From: Pseudomonadota bacterium
GTDB lineage: Bacteria; Pseudomonadota; Alphaproteobacteria; Acetobacterales; Acetobacteraceae
Direction: 5' to 3'
Assembly: GCA_021779655.1 (NCBI GenBank)
Contig: JAJYAF010000020.1
Coordinates: 1 to 13,842, forward strand
DNA: 13,842 bases
The notes beneath the pieces were generated by a model. It searched no databases, was not told the origin of the DNA, and saw only the letters and a list, made by a program, of their open reading frames with translations. The position numbers and the translations under genes were made by a program. Positions 1 through 7,286 of the stretch are shown piece after piece; position 1 is the stretch's first letter, and every line of letters begins with the position of its first letter.

Positions 1-571
1 CGGCGGCTGCCGGCGCGGGGGGCGGCCGGGTTGCCGTGGCAAGCGCTCGCGGCGCAGGCTTCGGCGTGGCCGGGACCGGAACGGCCGGCGCGGCCAGCGG
101 CTGGAGCTGGGCCGGCACGGCGGGAACAGCGGCGGCAAGCATGCCCGTGTGTTCGGTATGCACAAACCAGAACCCGTAGCCCGCCAGCAGGAGCACGACT
201 CCGAGCAGTATGATCGCCCCGCTGGGAATGGCGCGGTCAGGCACCGGGGCAAGAAAGCTCAGTTCCGGTTTCCTGGCCGTGCCCAAACCTTCGGCCCGGA
301 AGCGGCGCAGGATTTCCTCCCCGTCCAGCCCAAGCGTGCGGGCGTAGGCACGCACAAAGCCCACCTGATACGCGGGGCCCGGCAAGGCCTCCAGATCGCC
401 CCGCTCGATCGCCTCCAGATAGGTTTCACGAATGCGTAAGCCCGCCGCGACCTCGCCGAGCTTCCAGCCGACCCGCTCCCGGACGGCGCGCAACTCGGCG
501 CCGATACGGGCCGTGCCCGTGCCGCTATCCGGTTCGACCGCCTGGCCGTGATGGCTATCCTGCGAGGTCAT
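1..571 (-). CDS. rodZ: RodZ-like HTH membrane protein, 5' part only
   Basis: The reading frame is open from an ATG at 571 to the left edge (190 codons, no stop), so the C-terminus is missing. Residues about 22-92 form a RodZ-type helix-turn-helix (IGAELRAVRERVGW, then RETYLEAIERGDLEALPG and YQVGFVRAYARTLGLD). A short basic stretch follows, then one hydrophobic segment at about 117-138 (AIILLGVVLLLAGYGFWF), then a Pro/Ala-rich linker from about 145. This order (cytoplasmic HTH, single membrane helix, low-complexity periplasmic linker) is that of RodZ, which links MreB filaments to the cell-wall elongation machinery. An AGGACGG stretch lies just upstream of the ATG. A candidate promoter lies at 702-730. 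The family also includes less well studied HTH/DUF4115 proteins, and the domain that would settle the name is outside the window. Confidence 0.8.
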   Translation of the reverse strand, partial: MTSQDSHHGQAVEPDSGTGTARIGAELRAVRERVGWKLGEVAAGLRIRETYLEAIERGDLEALPGPAYQVGFVRAYARTLGLDGEEILRRFRAEGLGTARKPELSFLAPVPDRAIPSGAIILLGVVLLLAGYGFWFVHTEHTGMLAAAVPAVPAQLQPLAAPAVPVPATPKPAPRALATATRPPPAPAAA

Positions 572-689
572 TCCACGTTCCGTCCTGCGGCTTTTATCCC
601 CATCGGCGCCGACGGTTAAGAGGCGCGCGGCGCGGGGAAGAGCAGTTGCCTGCAAGGTAACAATATAGGGGCAACGATACCCCCCGGCG

Positions 690-706
690 ATACTCAAGGT
701 GAGTAT
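690..706. promoter_or_regulatory. Palindrome overlapping the rodZ -10 box
   Basis: ATACTCA and TGAGTAT form perfect 7-base inverted arms around a 3-base centre. The right arm overlaps the TATACT box at 702-707, a position where a bound repressor would block transcription. A palindrome of this size can arise by chance in a window this long, so only its position makes it notable. It could also act as a weak hairpin at the 3' end of the ptsP transcript, but no T-tract follows. Confidence 0.3.
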
Positions 707-730
707 ACCCCGGAGCGTCTACAATCCCAA
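702..730 (-). promoter_or_regulatory. Candidate sigma70-type promoter for the rodZ-like gene
   Basis: On the minus strand, TTGGGA (725-730) and TATACT (702-707) are separated by exactly 17 bases. The -35 box ends 5 bases beyond the ptsP stop, so the promoter would drive only the rodZ-like gene, with a leader of roughly 120 bases. The -10 matches the consensus in 5 of 6 positions. No other good hexamer pair was found in this gap. Confidence 0.45.
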
Positions 731-734
731 GGGG

Positions 735-2951
735 TCATACTGGCAGCCCATGCTCGCGCGCCCAGGCCGCAAGCGGCTCGCGGATGCTGCCGCCGGCCGC
801 GCCGGAGCGGCGCAGATCGCGCAATACCGGGCGGAACCGCTCAAGATCGGCCTCCGCCAGCAGCGCCTTCACCGGCAGGATCGCATTACCGGACATCGAA
901 AGGGTGGTCACCCCGATGGCGGCGAAGGCGAGCGCGTCCAGCGGCCGGCCGGCCGCCTCGCCGCAAACGGAAAGCGGCACGTTGGCTTCCTTGCAGGCCA
1001 CCACCAGGCGCTCCAGCAATTCCAGCACCGGGGCGGAGAGCGTGTCGTAGCGATCCGCCAGTTCCGGCGTGCCGCGATCGGCGGCGAAGAGGAACTGCAT
1101 CAGGTCGTTGGTGCCAACCGAGACGAAATCGGCCTCCGCCAGCAGGCCCGGAAGCTGGAACAGCAGCGAGGGGATTTCGATCATCGTGCCGGCCCTGAGG
1201 CTCTCCGGTGCCGGCCGGATTCGGGCGGCCTCGGCTTCCAGGAGGTCGCGCGCGGCGCGGAACTCGTCCACGGTCGCCACCATGGGGAACATGACCGAAA
1301 GCGGCCGTCCCTGCGCGCCCAGCAGCAGGGCACGAAGCTGGCGGCGCAGCACCGCCGGGCGATCCAGCCCCACGCGCAGGGATCGCCAGCCCATGGCGGG
1401 GTTTTCCTCGATCCCCGCGCTTTCGCCGGGAAGCAGCTTGTCGGCTCCGAGGTCGAGCGTGCGGAACAGCACGGGCCGGCCCCTGGCCCGGTCCATCACC
1501 CGGCCATATTCCGCTGCCTGGCCCGCCACATCCGGCACGCCGCCCGCCGCCAGCGCCGCGATTTCTGTGCGGTATAGGCCGATGCCATCGGCGCCGGTGC
1601 GCTCCAACTGGTCGAGCTCCAGCGCCAGCCCGACATTCAGCATCAGCCGCATCGCCACGCCGTCCTGGGTGGCGGCGGGCCGGTCGCGATAGGCGGCCAA
1701 TGCGGCGGTGCGAATGGACCGGGTAGCCAGCGCGCGGTCGTACATTTGCATCACATCCGGCTCCGGGCGCAGAATCAGCGTGGCGCCTTCGGCGTCCAGC
1801 AGTGCCTCCTCGGCCTCGTTGGCCGCCTCCAGCGCGCCGCGATCCACCTGCAGGGCCGGCAGCCCGAGCGCCCGGGCCAGAATCGCGGCATGGCCGGAAG
1901 GGCTGGCTTCCTCGATAGCCACACCGGCGATTCCGCGGCTGTGCCAGTCGAGCAGGTCGGCGGGGCCGAGGCGGCGGACCAGAAGAATGGCGCCGTCGGC
2001 GCGCTCGGGCTTGGCCTTCGCGCCCCCCAGGGCCACCATCAGCCGGCCGATCATGTCCTCGATATCGGCCAGGCGCTCGCGCAGGTAAGGATCGCCGATG
2101 CGGCGCATGCGCTCGCGCAGTTCGCGCGCCACCTTATCCACGGCGGTCTCGGCGGAAAGCCCGTTGGCGATGGCTTCCCTCACGCGGGTCAGCCAGCCCA
2201 CGCTCTGCGCCACCATGCGGTAGGCGTCCAGCATCTCCCGGGGCGCGCTGCCGCCGGGCAGGGAAGCGGTGATAAGGCCGTCCAGGGTCTTGGCAGCGCT
2301 ATCCACCGCCACATCGAGGCGTTTCAGCTCGGCCTGCGGATTGTCGGTGAGCAATTCGGCAATCGGCGCCGCCGCGCCATAGGGAAGAATTGGCCCCCTG
2401 GCGATGCCGGCGGAGAGCACATGGCCCGCCAAACGGCGTGGCAGGGTGTTGCTGAACCCTTCCTCGGGAAGGTTGGTGGCGCCGGCCCGGGAGAGAATTT
2501 CCGCGAGCAGCATGGCAATGGTTGCGATGGATTCCACTTCCAGGTCCAGGAAGGGACGCGGTTGCTCGTTCTGGATCGCGATGACGCCGAGAATCTTGCC
2601 GGCGCGCTTGACCGGCATGGCGAAAAGCGCCGCCAGCCGCTCCTCGCCAACCTCCGCCCGGTAGGCGAAGTGGGGATGATTCTGCGCGTCCGGCAGATTC
2701 ATCGGCTGGCCGGAGGCGGCGGCCATGCCGATGATGCCTTCGCCGAGGCGCAGCTTGACCCTGCCTATGGCGTCGATGTTCAGCCCATGCGTGGCGACAA
2801 GCTCCAGCAGCTCGCCGGCGCGCGCGACATAGATGGCGCAGGCATCCGCCGGCAATTCCGTTGCCACGAGCCTGGCGATGTCCGGCAGGCTGGCGCCGCC
2901 ACCGGCGAGCGCCTCGCGCAGGCGGGCGAAGAGCCGCCGCGAGTCGTTCAG
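735..2951 (-). CDS. ptsP: Phosphoenolpyruvate-protein phosphotransferase of the nitrogen PTS (EI-Ntr)
   Basis: This protein takes phosphate from phosphoenolpyruvate and passes it to NPr, starting the regulatory nitrogen PTS cascade in the cytoplasm. Read from CTG at 2951 it has 738 residues: a GAF sensor domain (about 10-160), the PEP-utiliser N-terminal region, the swivelling domain with the phosphorylated His (SGHAAILAR, His354), and the PEP-binding TIM barrel with GIGLYRTEI, RTLDLGADK (about 497-505), NPAMGWRSLRVGLDRP, GTNDLMQFLFA and the active-site Cys in VCGEA (Cys663). The first standard start in frame is GTG at 2867, which would remove 28 family-like residues (SRRLFARLREAL and following) from the GAF region. 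No ATG, GTG or TTG exists between the upstream in-frame TGA and that GTG. The CTG has a well-placed AGGGA. As I recall, E. coli EI-Ntr carries its His near residue 356, which agrees with the longer form. It is the last gene of a lysC cluster, 26 bases after the preceding stop. Confidence 0.93.
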   Translation of the reverse strand: MNDSRRLFARLREALAGGGASLPDIARLVATELPADACAIYVARAGELLELVATHGLNIDAIGRVKLRLGEGIIGMAAASGQPMNLPDAQNHPHFAYRAEVGEERLAALFAMPVKRAGKILGVIAIQNEQPRPFLDLEVESIATIAMLLAEILSRAGATNLPEEGFSNTLPRRLAGHVLSAGIARGPILPYGAAAPIAELLTDNPQAELKRLDVAVDSAAKTLDGLITASLPGGSAPREMLDAYRMVAQSVGWLTRVREAIANGLSAETAVDKVARELRERMRRIGDPYLRERLADIEDMIGRLMVALGGAKAKPERADGAILLVRRLGPADLLDWHSRGIAGVAIEEASPSGHAAILARALGLPALQVDRGALEAANEAEEALLDAEGATLILRPEPDVMQMYDRALATRSIRTAALAAYRDRPAATQDGVAMRLMLNVGLALELDQLERTGADGIGLYRTEIAALAAGGVPDVAGQAAEYGRVMDRARGRPVLFRTLDLGADKLLPGESAGIEENPAMGWRSLRVGLDRPAVLRRQLRALLLGAQGRPLSVMFPMVATVDEFRAARDLLEAEAARIRPAPESLRAGTMIEIPSLLFQLPGLLAEADFVSVGTNDLMQFLFAADRGTPELADRYDTLSAPVLELLERLVVACKEANVPLSVCGEAAGRPLDALAFAAIGVTTLSMSGNAILPVKALLAEADLERFRPVLRDLRRSGAAGGSIREPLAAWAREHGLPV

Positions 2952-2958
2952 GCTGCGT

Positions 2959-2963
2959 TCCCT
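2959..2963 (-). promoter_or_regulatory. Ribosome binding site supporting a CTG start of ptsP
   Basis: On the minus strand AGGGA ends 7 bases before the CTG at 2951, a near-ideal distance. The only standard start further down, GTG at 2867, has no comparable purine-rich site (GACATCGCCAGGCTC precedes it). Confidence 0.5.
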
Positions 2964-2977
2964 GTTGCGGCCCGCTT

Positions 2978-4096
2978 TTACCCCATGTTCAGGGTACCTT
3001 CGGTGCCGGTTTCATCTTGGCTGCCGGAATCTTCCTGACGAAGGCGGGCGGCCAGAGCCGTCACCGCCTGCGCCTTCAGCTCCGCGAGGATTTCCGCCAC
3101 CGGCTGCACGGCGGTGACCATGCCGACCGACTGCCCCGCCATGACCGATCCGGTTTCCACATCGCCATCGATCACGGCCCGGCGCAGCGCGCCTGCCCAG
3201 AAATGCTCGATGGCAAGCTGCGCCTCCGTCTTGTCGAATTCGCCGGCCTGGAACTTCGCCAGCGTCTCGGCCTGGTGCTGGAGGAATTTGCGCGTGCCCT
3301 CATTGACCAGGCCGCGCACGGGAATGACCGGAAAACGCTCATCGAGCTGGACGGAGGGCAGCGCGTCGCGCGCATTCGCCCTGATGAAGGCCTGCTTGAA
3401 GTTCGGATGCGCGATGCTCTCGGCGGCGGCGGCGAATCGGGTTCCAAGCTGCGCGCCGGCCGCGCCCATTTCGAGATAGCCGAGGATCGCCTCGCCACGG
3501 CCGATCCCGCCGGCGACGAAGACCGGAATCTCGCGGATATGCGGCAGGATTTCCTGGGCCAGCACGGTGAGCGAGACCGGCCCGATATGGCCGCCGGCCT
3601 CCGACCCCTCGATCACCAGCGCATCCACGCCGGATTTGACGAAGCGCCTGGCCAGCACCAGCGCCGGCGCGAAGGCGATGAGCCTCGCGCCGCCGTCCCG
3701 CACGGCGCGGATGGCCGGCGCCGGCGGAATGCCGCCGGCCAGCACCACATGCCCGACCCGGGCTTCGAGGCAGACCCGCACCAGATCGTCGAGCTGCGGG
3801 TGCATGGTGATCAGATTCACGCCGAAGGGTTTGTCGGTGAGCGCCTGAGTGCCGGCGATTTCCGCCGCCAGCATCTCCGGCGACATCGCGCCGCAGGCGA
3901 TCACGCCGAAGCCGCCGGCATTGGAAATGGCGGCGACCAGCCGGCGCTCGCTCACCCAGCTCATCGCCCCGCCCATGATGGCGAGTTCCGTGCCGAGGAA
4001 GGCGGCGCCGCGCGCTTGCAGCGCCTCGAACCGCCGCTCGGCGCGGGCCTCGGTCCGGGCCGCGCCGTTACTGGGCATCGAGCCCATACGCGGCAT
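2978..4096 (-). CDS. FMN-dependent nitronate monooxygenase / FabK-like oxidoreductase
   Basis: This 372-residue protein has the TIM-barrel pattern of the 2-nitropropane dioxygenase family (COG2070). Visible motifs are MGGAMSWVSERRLVAAIS with NAGGFGVIACGAM (about 41-71), FGVNLIT (91-97), VIEGSEAGGHIGP (about 161-173, with the family His at 170), the phosphate-binding VFVAGGIGRGEA (192-203) and GAAGAQLGTRF (211-221). Members either oxidise nitronates using FMN and oxygen or, as FabK, reduce enoyl-ACP with NAD(P)H; the sequence alone does not decide between them. The gene overlaps the 3' end of lysC (29 bases from the first ATG; later in-frame ATGs at 4087 and 4078 would give 20 or 11 bases). 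None of these starts has a clear Shine-Dalgarno site, so translational coupling to lysC is likely. The last 25 residues are polar and acidic and look non-conserved. Confidence 0.85.
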   Translation of the reverse strand: MPRMGSMPSNGAARTEARAERRFEALQARGAAFLGTELAIMGGAMSWVSERRLVAAISNAGGFGVIACGAMSPEMLAAEIAGTQALTDKPFGVNLITMHPQLDDLVRVCLEARVGHVVLAGGIPPAPAIRAVRDGGARLIAFAPALVLARRFVKSGVDALVIEGSEAGGHIGPVSLTVLAQEILPHIREIPVFVAGGIGRGEAILGYLEMGAAGAQLGTRFAAAAESIAHPNFKQAFIRANARDALPSVQLDERFPVIPVRGLVNEGTRKFLQHQAETLAKFQAGEFDKTEAQLAIEHFWAGALRRAVIDGDVETGSVMAGQSVGMVTAVQPVAEILAELKAQAVTALAARLRQEDSGSQDETGTEGTLNMG

Positions 4097-5285
4097 GCAG
4101 GGCGCGAACCGCGAGCTCGGTGTATTCGGCCGCGATCAGCACGCTCACCTTGATTTCGCTGGTGGAGATCACCTGGATGTTGATGCCGCGCTCGGCCAGC
4201 GTGCGGAACATGGTGCCGGCAACCCCGGCATGGCTGCGCATGCCGACGCCCACGACGGAGATCTTCGCAACATTACTGTCCGTGCCGATCTCGGCGAAAC
4301 CGATGGCAGCGCGCACCTGCTCCAGCACCGCAAGGGCCTTCGGAAGATCGGCCTTGCCGATCGTGAAGGTCATGTCCGTGGTCTGGTCCGCCGCGACGTT
4401 CTGGACGATCATGTCGACGTTTATATTGGCCTCGGCCAGCGGAACGAAAATGGCGGCGGCGATGCCCGGCTTGTCCGGCACCCGCCGCACGACCACCTTG
4501 GCCTCATCTTGCGAGTAAGCGATGCCGGCAACGATTTCCTGTTCCACGATTTCATCCTCATCAACGACCAGGGTCCCGGGCGTGTCGGTAAAGCTTGAAA
4601 GCACCTGCACCCGCACCCGTTCCTTCATGGCCAGCTCGACACTGCGGGTTTGTAGCACCCTGGCGCCCTGGGAGGCCAATTCGAGCATCTCTTCATACGT
4701 GATTTTGCCGAGTTTTTTTGCCCCGGGCACGATCCTCGGATCGGTGGTGTAGATGCCGTCAACGTCGGTATAGATGTCGCAGCGATCGGCCTTGAGCGCC
4801 GCCGCGAGCGCCACGGCGGAAGTATCGGAGCCGCCGCGGCCGAGCGTGGTGACACGGTTATCCGGGCCGATCCCCTGAAACCCCGCCACCACCGGCACCT
4901 GGCCCTGCCGCATGCGCTCGATCAGCGTATCCCCGTTGATGGCGTTGATCCGGGCCTTGCCGTGCTCGCCGTCGGTTTCCACGGCGATCTGCCAGCCCTG
5001 CCAGGAGCGCGCCTCCACCCCTTGGGTCTGCAGGGCGATGGCGAGCAGCCCGGAAGTCACCTGTTCCCCGGTCGCCACCACCGTGTCGTACTCCCTCGCA
5101 TCGAACAGCGGGGAGAGCTGTTCACACCAGCCGACGAGCTGGTTGGTGGCGCCCGCCATGGCGGAAACGACCACGGCCACCTGGTTGCCGGCCTCCACCT
5201 CGCGCTTCACCCGGGCGGCGACATTCCTGATCCGCTCGAGGTCGGCCACGGAAGTGCCTCCGAATTTCATCACGATACGCGCCAT
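4068..5285 (-). CDS. lysC: Aspartate kinase
   Basis: LysC phosphorylates aspartate, the committed step to lysine, threonine, methionine and diaminopimelate. The 405-residue product is a typical single-function aspartokinase with a catalytic subunit and two C-terminal ACT domains. Motifs: MKFGGTSV (6-13), VVSAMAGATNQL, VVAGFQG (132-138), LGRGGSDTSAVALAAAL (148-164), IYTDVDGIYTTDPR (171-184). ACT domains lie at about 262-330 and 341-405, the second with MFRTLAERGINIQVISTSE; these normally mediate feedback inhibition by lysine and/or threonine. The frame stays open 102 codons further upstream into ubiG on the other strand, but homology begins at MARIVMKFGG, so the ATG at 5285 is chosen; only a weak G-rich stretch precedes it. 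It heads the lysC - oxidoreductase - ptsP cluster and diverges from ubiG across 79 bases. Confidence 0.97.
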   Translation of the reverse strand: MARIVMKFGGTSVADLERIRNVAARVKREVEAGNQVAVVVSAMAGATNQLVGWCEQLSPLFDAREYDTVVATGEQVTSGLLAIALQTQGVEARSWQGWQIAVETDGEHGKARINAINGDTLIERMRQGQVPVVAGFQGIGPDNRVTTLGRGGSDTSAVALAAALKADRCDIYTDVDGIYTTDPRIVPGAKKLGKITYEEMLELASQGARVLQTRSVELAMKERVRVQVLSSFTDTPGTLVVDEDEIVEQEIVAGIAYSQDEAKVVVRRVPDKPGIAAAIFVPLAEANINVDMIVQNVAADQTTDMTFTIGKADLPKALAVLEQVRAAIGFAEIGTDSNVAKISVVGVGMRSHAGVAGTMFRTLAERGINIQVISTSEIKVSVLIAAEYTELAVRALHAAYGLDAQ

Positions 5286-5364
5286 CGAATCTGCCCCCGG
5301 CCTTGCGGCGTCTTGTTTAACCCGAACGGGCGCGTCACATAGCCAAGGACGAGGAGGTTCGGCA

Positions 5365-6099
5365 ATGCAGGCAAGGCAAGGCTCGGTCCGGCCGGAGGAA
5401 ATCGCCCGCTTCTCCGCGCTGGCGGAGCGCTGGTGGGACAGCACCGGGCCGATGCGGCCCTTGCACATGATGAACCCGGTGCGGGCGGAATGGATCACCC
5501 GCCACATCGCCGGCAGGTTCGGAGGCTGCTCGGGCGTGCGGGTTCTGGATGTCGGCTGCGGCGCCGGGCTGCTTTCCGAGGCCCTGGCCAAGGCCGGCTG
5601 CGACGTGCTGGGGCTGGATGCTTCGCCCGAGGCGATCGCGGCGGCAGAGGCCCATGCGGCGGGGCAGGGGCTGAAGCTCGCCTACCGCACCGGCTCGCCC
5701 GAGGCGCTTATGGGCGAGACATTCCCTGGCGGGAAATTCCAGGCGATCACCGCGCTGGAGGTAATCGAGCACGTGGCCGATCCGGCAGGCTTCATCGCCA
5801 CGCTGGCCGGGCTGCTACAGCCGGGCGGGCTGCTCTTTCTTTCCACCATCAACCGCACGGCGCGGGCCTGGCTTGTCACCAAGCTGGGCGCGGAATACCT
5901 GCTGCGGTTGCTCCCCCGCGGCACGCATGAGTGGCAGCGCTACGTCACGCCGGCGGAAATCGCGGGTTTCTGCCGCGCCAGCCATTTGCGGGTGATGGAT
6001 GTGGCGGGAATGCAGTTCTCGCCGCTTTGCGGGGCCTTCCGCATAAGCAGGGATACCGGCGTGAACTACCTTGCCGTGGCGGAAGCCGGACCCGGATGA
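5365..6099 (+). CDS. ubiG: Ubiquinone biosynthesis O-methyltransferase
   Basis: UbiG carries out both SAM-dependent O-methylations in ubiquinone synthesis. The 244-residue product shows the family N-terminus (FSALAERWWDSTGPMRPLH, residues 16-34, then NPVRAEWI), SAM-binding motif I VLDVGCGAGLLSE (60-72), the acidic end of strand 2 (GLDASPEAI), the post-motif ALEVIEHV (130-137) and PGGLLFLSTINRT (153-165). The start at 5365 is fixed by AGGAGG at 5352-5357, seven bases upstream; the frame extends further up but without homology. It is transcribed away from lysC and towards epmA, and its stop codon lies in a palindrome shared with the epmA stop. Confidence 0.96.
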   Translation: MQARQGSVRPEEIARFSALAERWWDSTGPMRPLHMMNPVRAEWITRHIAGRFGGCSGVRVLDVGCGAGLLSEALAKAGCDVLGLDASPEAIAAAEAHAAGQGLKLAYRTGSPEALMGETFPGGKFQAITALEVIEHVADPAGFIATLAGLLQPGGLLFLSTINRTARAWLVTKLGAEYLLRLLPRGTHEWQRYVTPAEIAGFCRASHLRVMDVAGMQFSPLCGAFRISRDTGVNYLAVAEAGPG

Positions 6100-6125
6100 G
6101 CGGCGCGGGCAATTTCCGCCGCTCA
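6097..6125. terminator. Palindrome between ubiG and epmA containing both stop codons
   Basis: TGAGCGGCG (6097-6105) and CGCCGCTCA (6117-6125) are perfect 9-base inverted arms around an 11-base loop. The left arm begins with the ubiG stop (TGA) and the right arm ends with the complement of the epmA stop. A GC-rich stem at a tail-to-tail junction fits a bidirectional transcription barrier, but there is no T-tract on either strand, so intrinsic termination is not proven. Confidence 0.5.
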
Positions 6126-7130
6126 GGGAAGCCATTGCACATCGCCGATGCGCGGGGCGCCGGTTGCCAGCATGACCAGCCGGTCGAACCCCATGGCGAT
6201 GCCGGCGCATTCCGGCATTTCCCCAACCGCCGCCAGGAACGCCTCATCCATCGGCCAGTCTCCCCCGCCCGCCGCCAGCCGGCGCGCCCGGTCTTTCAAA
6301 AACCGGGCGCGCTGCTCGGCCGGGTCGGTGAGTTCCACGAAGGCGTTGCCGAGTTCAAGGCCGCAGCAATAGAGTTCGAAACGCTCGGCGACCCTCGGCT
6401 CCTCCGGGTCGCGGCGGGCAAGCGCCGCCTGCGCGAGCGGCCAATGGGTCAAAAAGCTCGGCCTGCCACGGCCGAGTTGCGGCTCGATACGCGCGAGCAG
6501 CAGGCGGAAAAACAAATCCTCCCAGCTCTCGCCCTCCCGCAGCCGGACCCCGGCCTGGCGCGCCAGGGCAGAGGCATCCTCGGCCGTGGCCAGCACGTCC
6601 GCGCCGGTGAAGCGCTGGAACGCCTCGGCGACGGTCAGGCGCTCATACTCCGCCAGCGCCGCCTCACTGCCGCGCCAGCGCACGGTGGGCGGCAAAATCG
6701 TGCGCAGCAGGGCCATGACCTCCTCGATCAGATCATCGAGCGTCGCGCCGGGGCGGTACCATTCCAGCATGGTGAACTCGGCGGCGTGGGTGTCGCTGGC
6801 CGGTTCGTCGCGCCAGACCCGGGCAAGCTGGAAGATCGGGCCGGCACCGCCCGCCAGCAGCTTCTTCATGGCGAATTCCGGGCTGGTATGGAGCCACAGC
6901 CCCTTGGGTTCGAGCGCGAAAGCCCGCAGATGCACTTCCTCGCCCGGCGCCGGGACCGCATAGGGTGTTTCGACCTCGTGATAGCCGCGCGCGGTGAAGA
7001 AGGCGCGGACGGCCGCCTGCATCAGCGCCCGGCGCCGCAGGAAAGGCAGGCGCGCACCCAGGCGGGACGCCTGCCAACTGTCACCCAGGCGGGACGCCTG
7101 TTGGCCGTCAGGGTCGCCTCTTGTTTCCAT
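6123..7130 (-). CDS. epmA: EF-P lysine ligase (EpmA/GenX/PoxA)
   Basis: EpmA is a lysyl-tRNA synthetase-like enzyme without a tRNA anticodon domain that attaches (R)-beta-lysine to a conserved Lys of elongation factor P. The 335-residue protein has class II synthetase motifs: motif 1 region FFTARGYHEVETPYAVPAPG (44-63), TSPEFAMKKLLAGG (82-95), motif 2 IFQLARVWRDEP (99-110) with EFTMLEWYR (118-126), then ELGNAFVELTDPAEQRARF, and motif 3 near the end (GIAMGFDRLVMLATGAPRIG). The length suits the family. The first 25 residues are odd: they contain QASRLG twice, encoded by a duplicated palindromic DNA repeat (7055-7100), where relatives normally have a short non-repetitive lead. The next in-frame Met (37) lies inside the conserved domain, so the start at 7130 or a nearby non-ATG codon is needed. 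Its substrate gene efp lies divergently 156 bases away. Confidence 0.93.
   Translation of the reverse strand: METRGDPDGQQASRLGDSWQASRLGARLPFLRRRALMQAAVRAFFTARGYHEVETPYAVPAPGEEVHLRAFALEPKGLWLHTSPEFAMKKLLAGGAGPIFQLARVWRDEPASDTHAAEFTMLEWYRPGATLDDLIEEVMALLRTILPPTVRWRGSEAALAEYERLTVAEAFQRFTGADVLATAEDASALARQAGVRLREGESWEDLFFRLLLARIEPQLGRGRPSFLTHWPLAQAALARRDPEEPRVAERFELYCCGLELGNAFVELTDPAEQRARFLKDRARRLAAGGGDWPMDEAFLAAVGEMPECAGIAMGFDRLVMLATGAPRIGDVQWLP
7055..7100. repeat. Two copies of a 19-base palindromic repeat inside epmA
   Basis: The 19-mer cacccaggcgggacgcctg occurs at 7055-7073 and 7082-7100, exactly 27 bases (9 codons) apart, so the frame is kept. Each copy contains CAGGCG and CGCCTG as perfect arms around GGA. 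The first copy also extends as a larger hairpin: GGCAGGCG at 7045-7052 pairs with CGCCTGCC at 7068-7075. It resembles small dispersed REP-like palindromes found in many copies in some genomes; that link cannot be tested from one window. Confidence 0.75.
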
Positions 7131-7286
7131 GCTGATTCCCCCTATGTCGCGGACGGCCGGCCGGCATCGCCTCGATCAAGACCCGCATGGCCGGCGGCCG
7201 CACGCCCCCCTCTCTTGCCCGATGGGCCGGGTCAGCGTAAGCCGCGCGGCACCGTTTGCAATCCGCATAAAGAGCAAGAGCCATCC

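Noticed and set aside
699..3038. Long plus-strand open frames opposite ptsP
   Set aside because: They are antisense shadows typical of high-GC genes; their translations are Arg/Gln/His-rich without domains.
5286..5591. Extended N-terminus of LysC reading back into ubiG
   Set aside because: The extra 102 codons are antisense to ubiG and LysC homology begins at the ATG at 5285.
7212..7280. CTCTTGC and GCAAGAG inverted repeat that could hide the efp ribosome site
   Set aside because: Seven pairs over a 55-base gap are expected by chance in a region this long.
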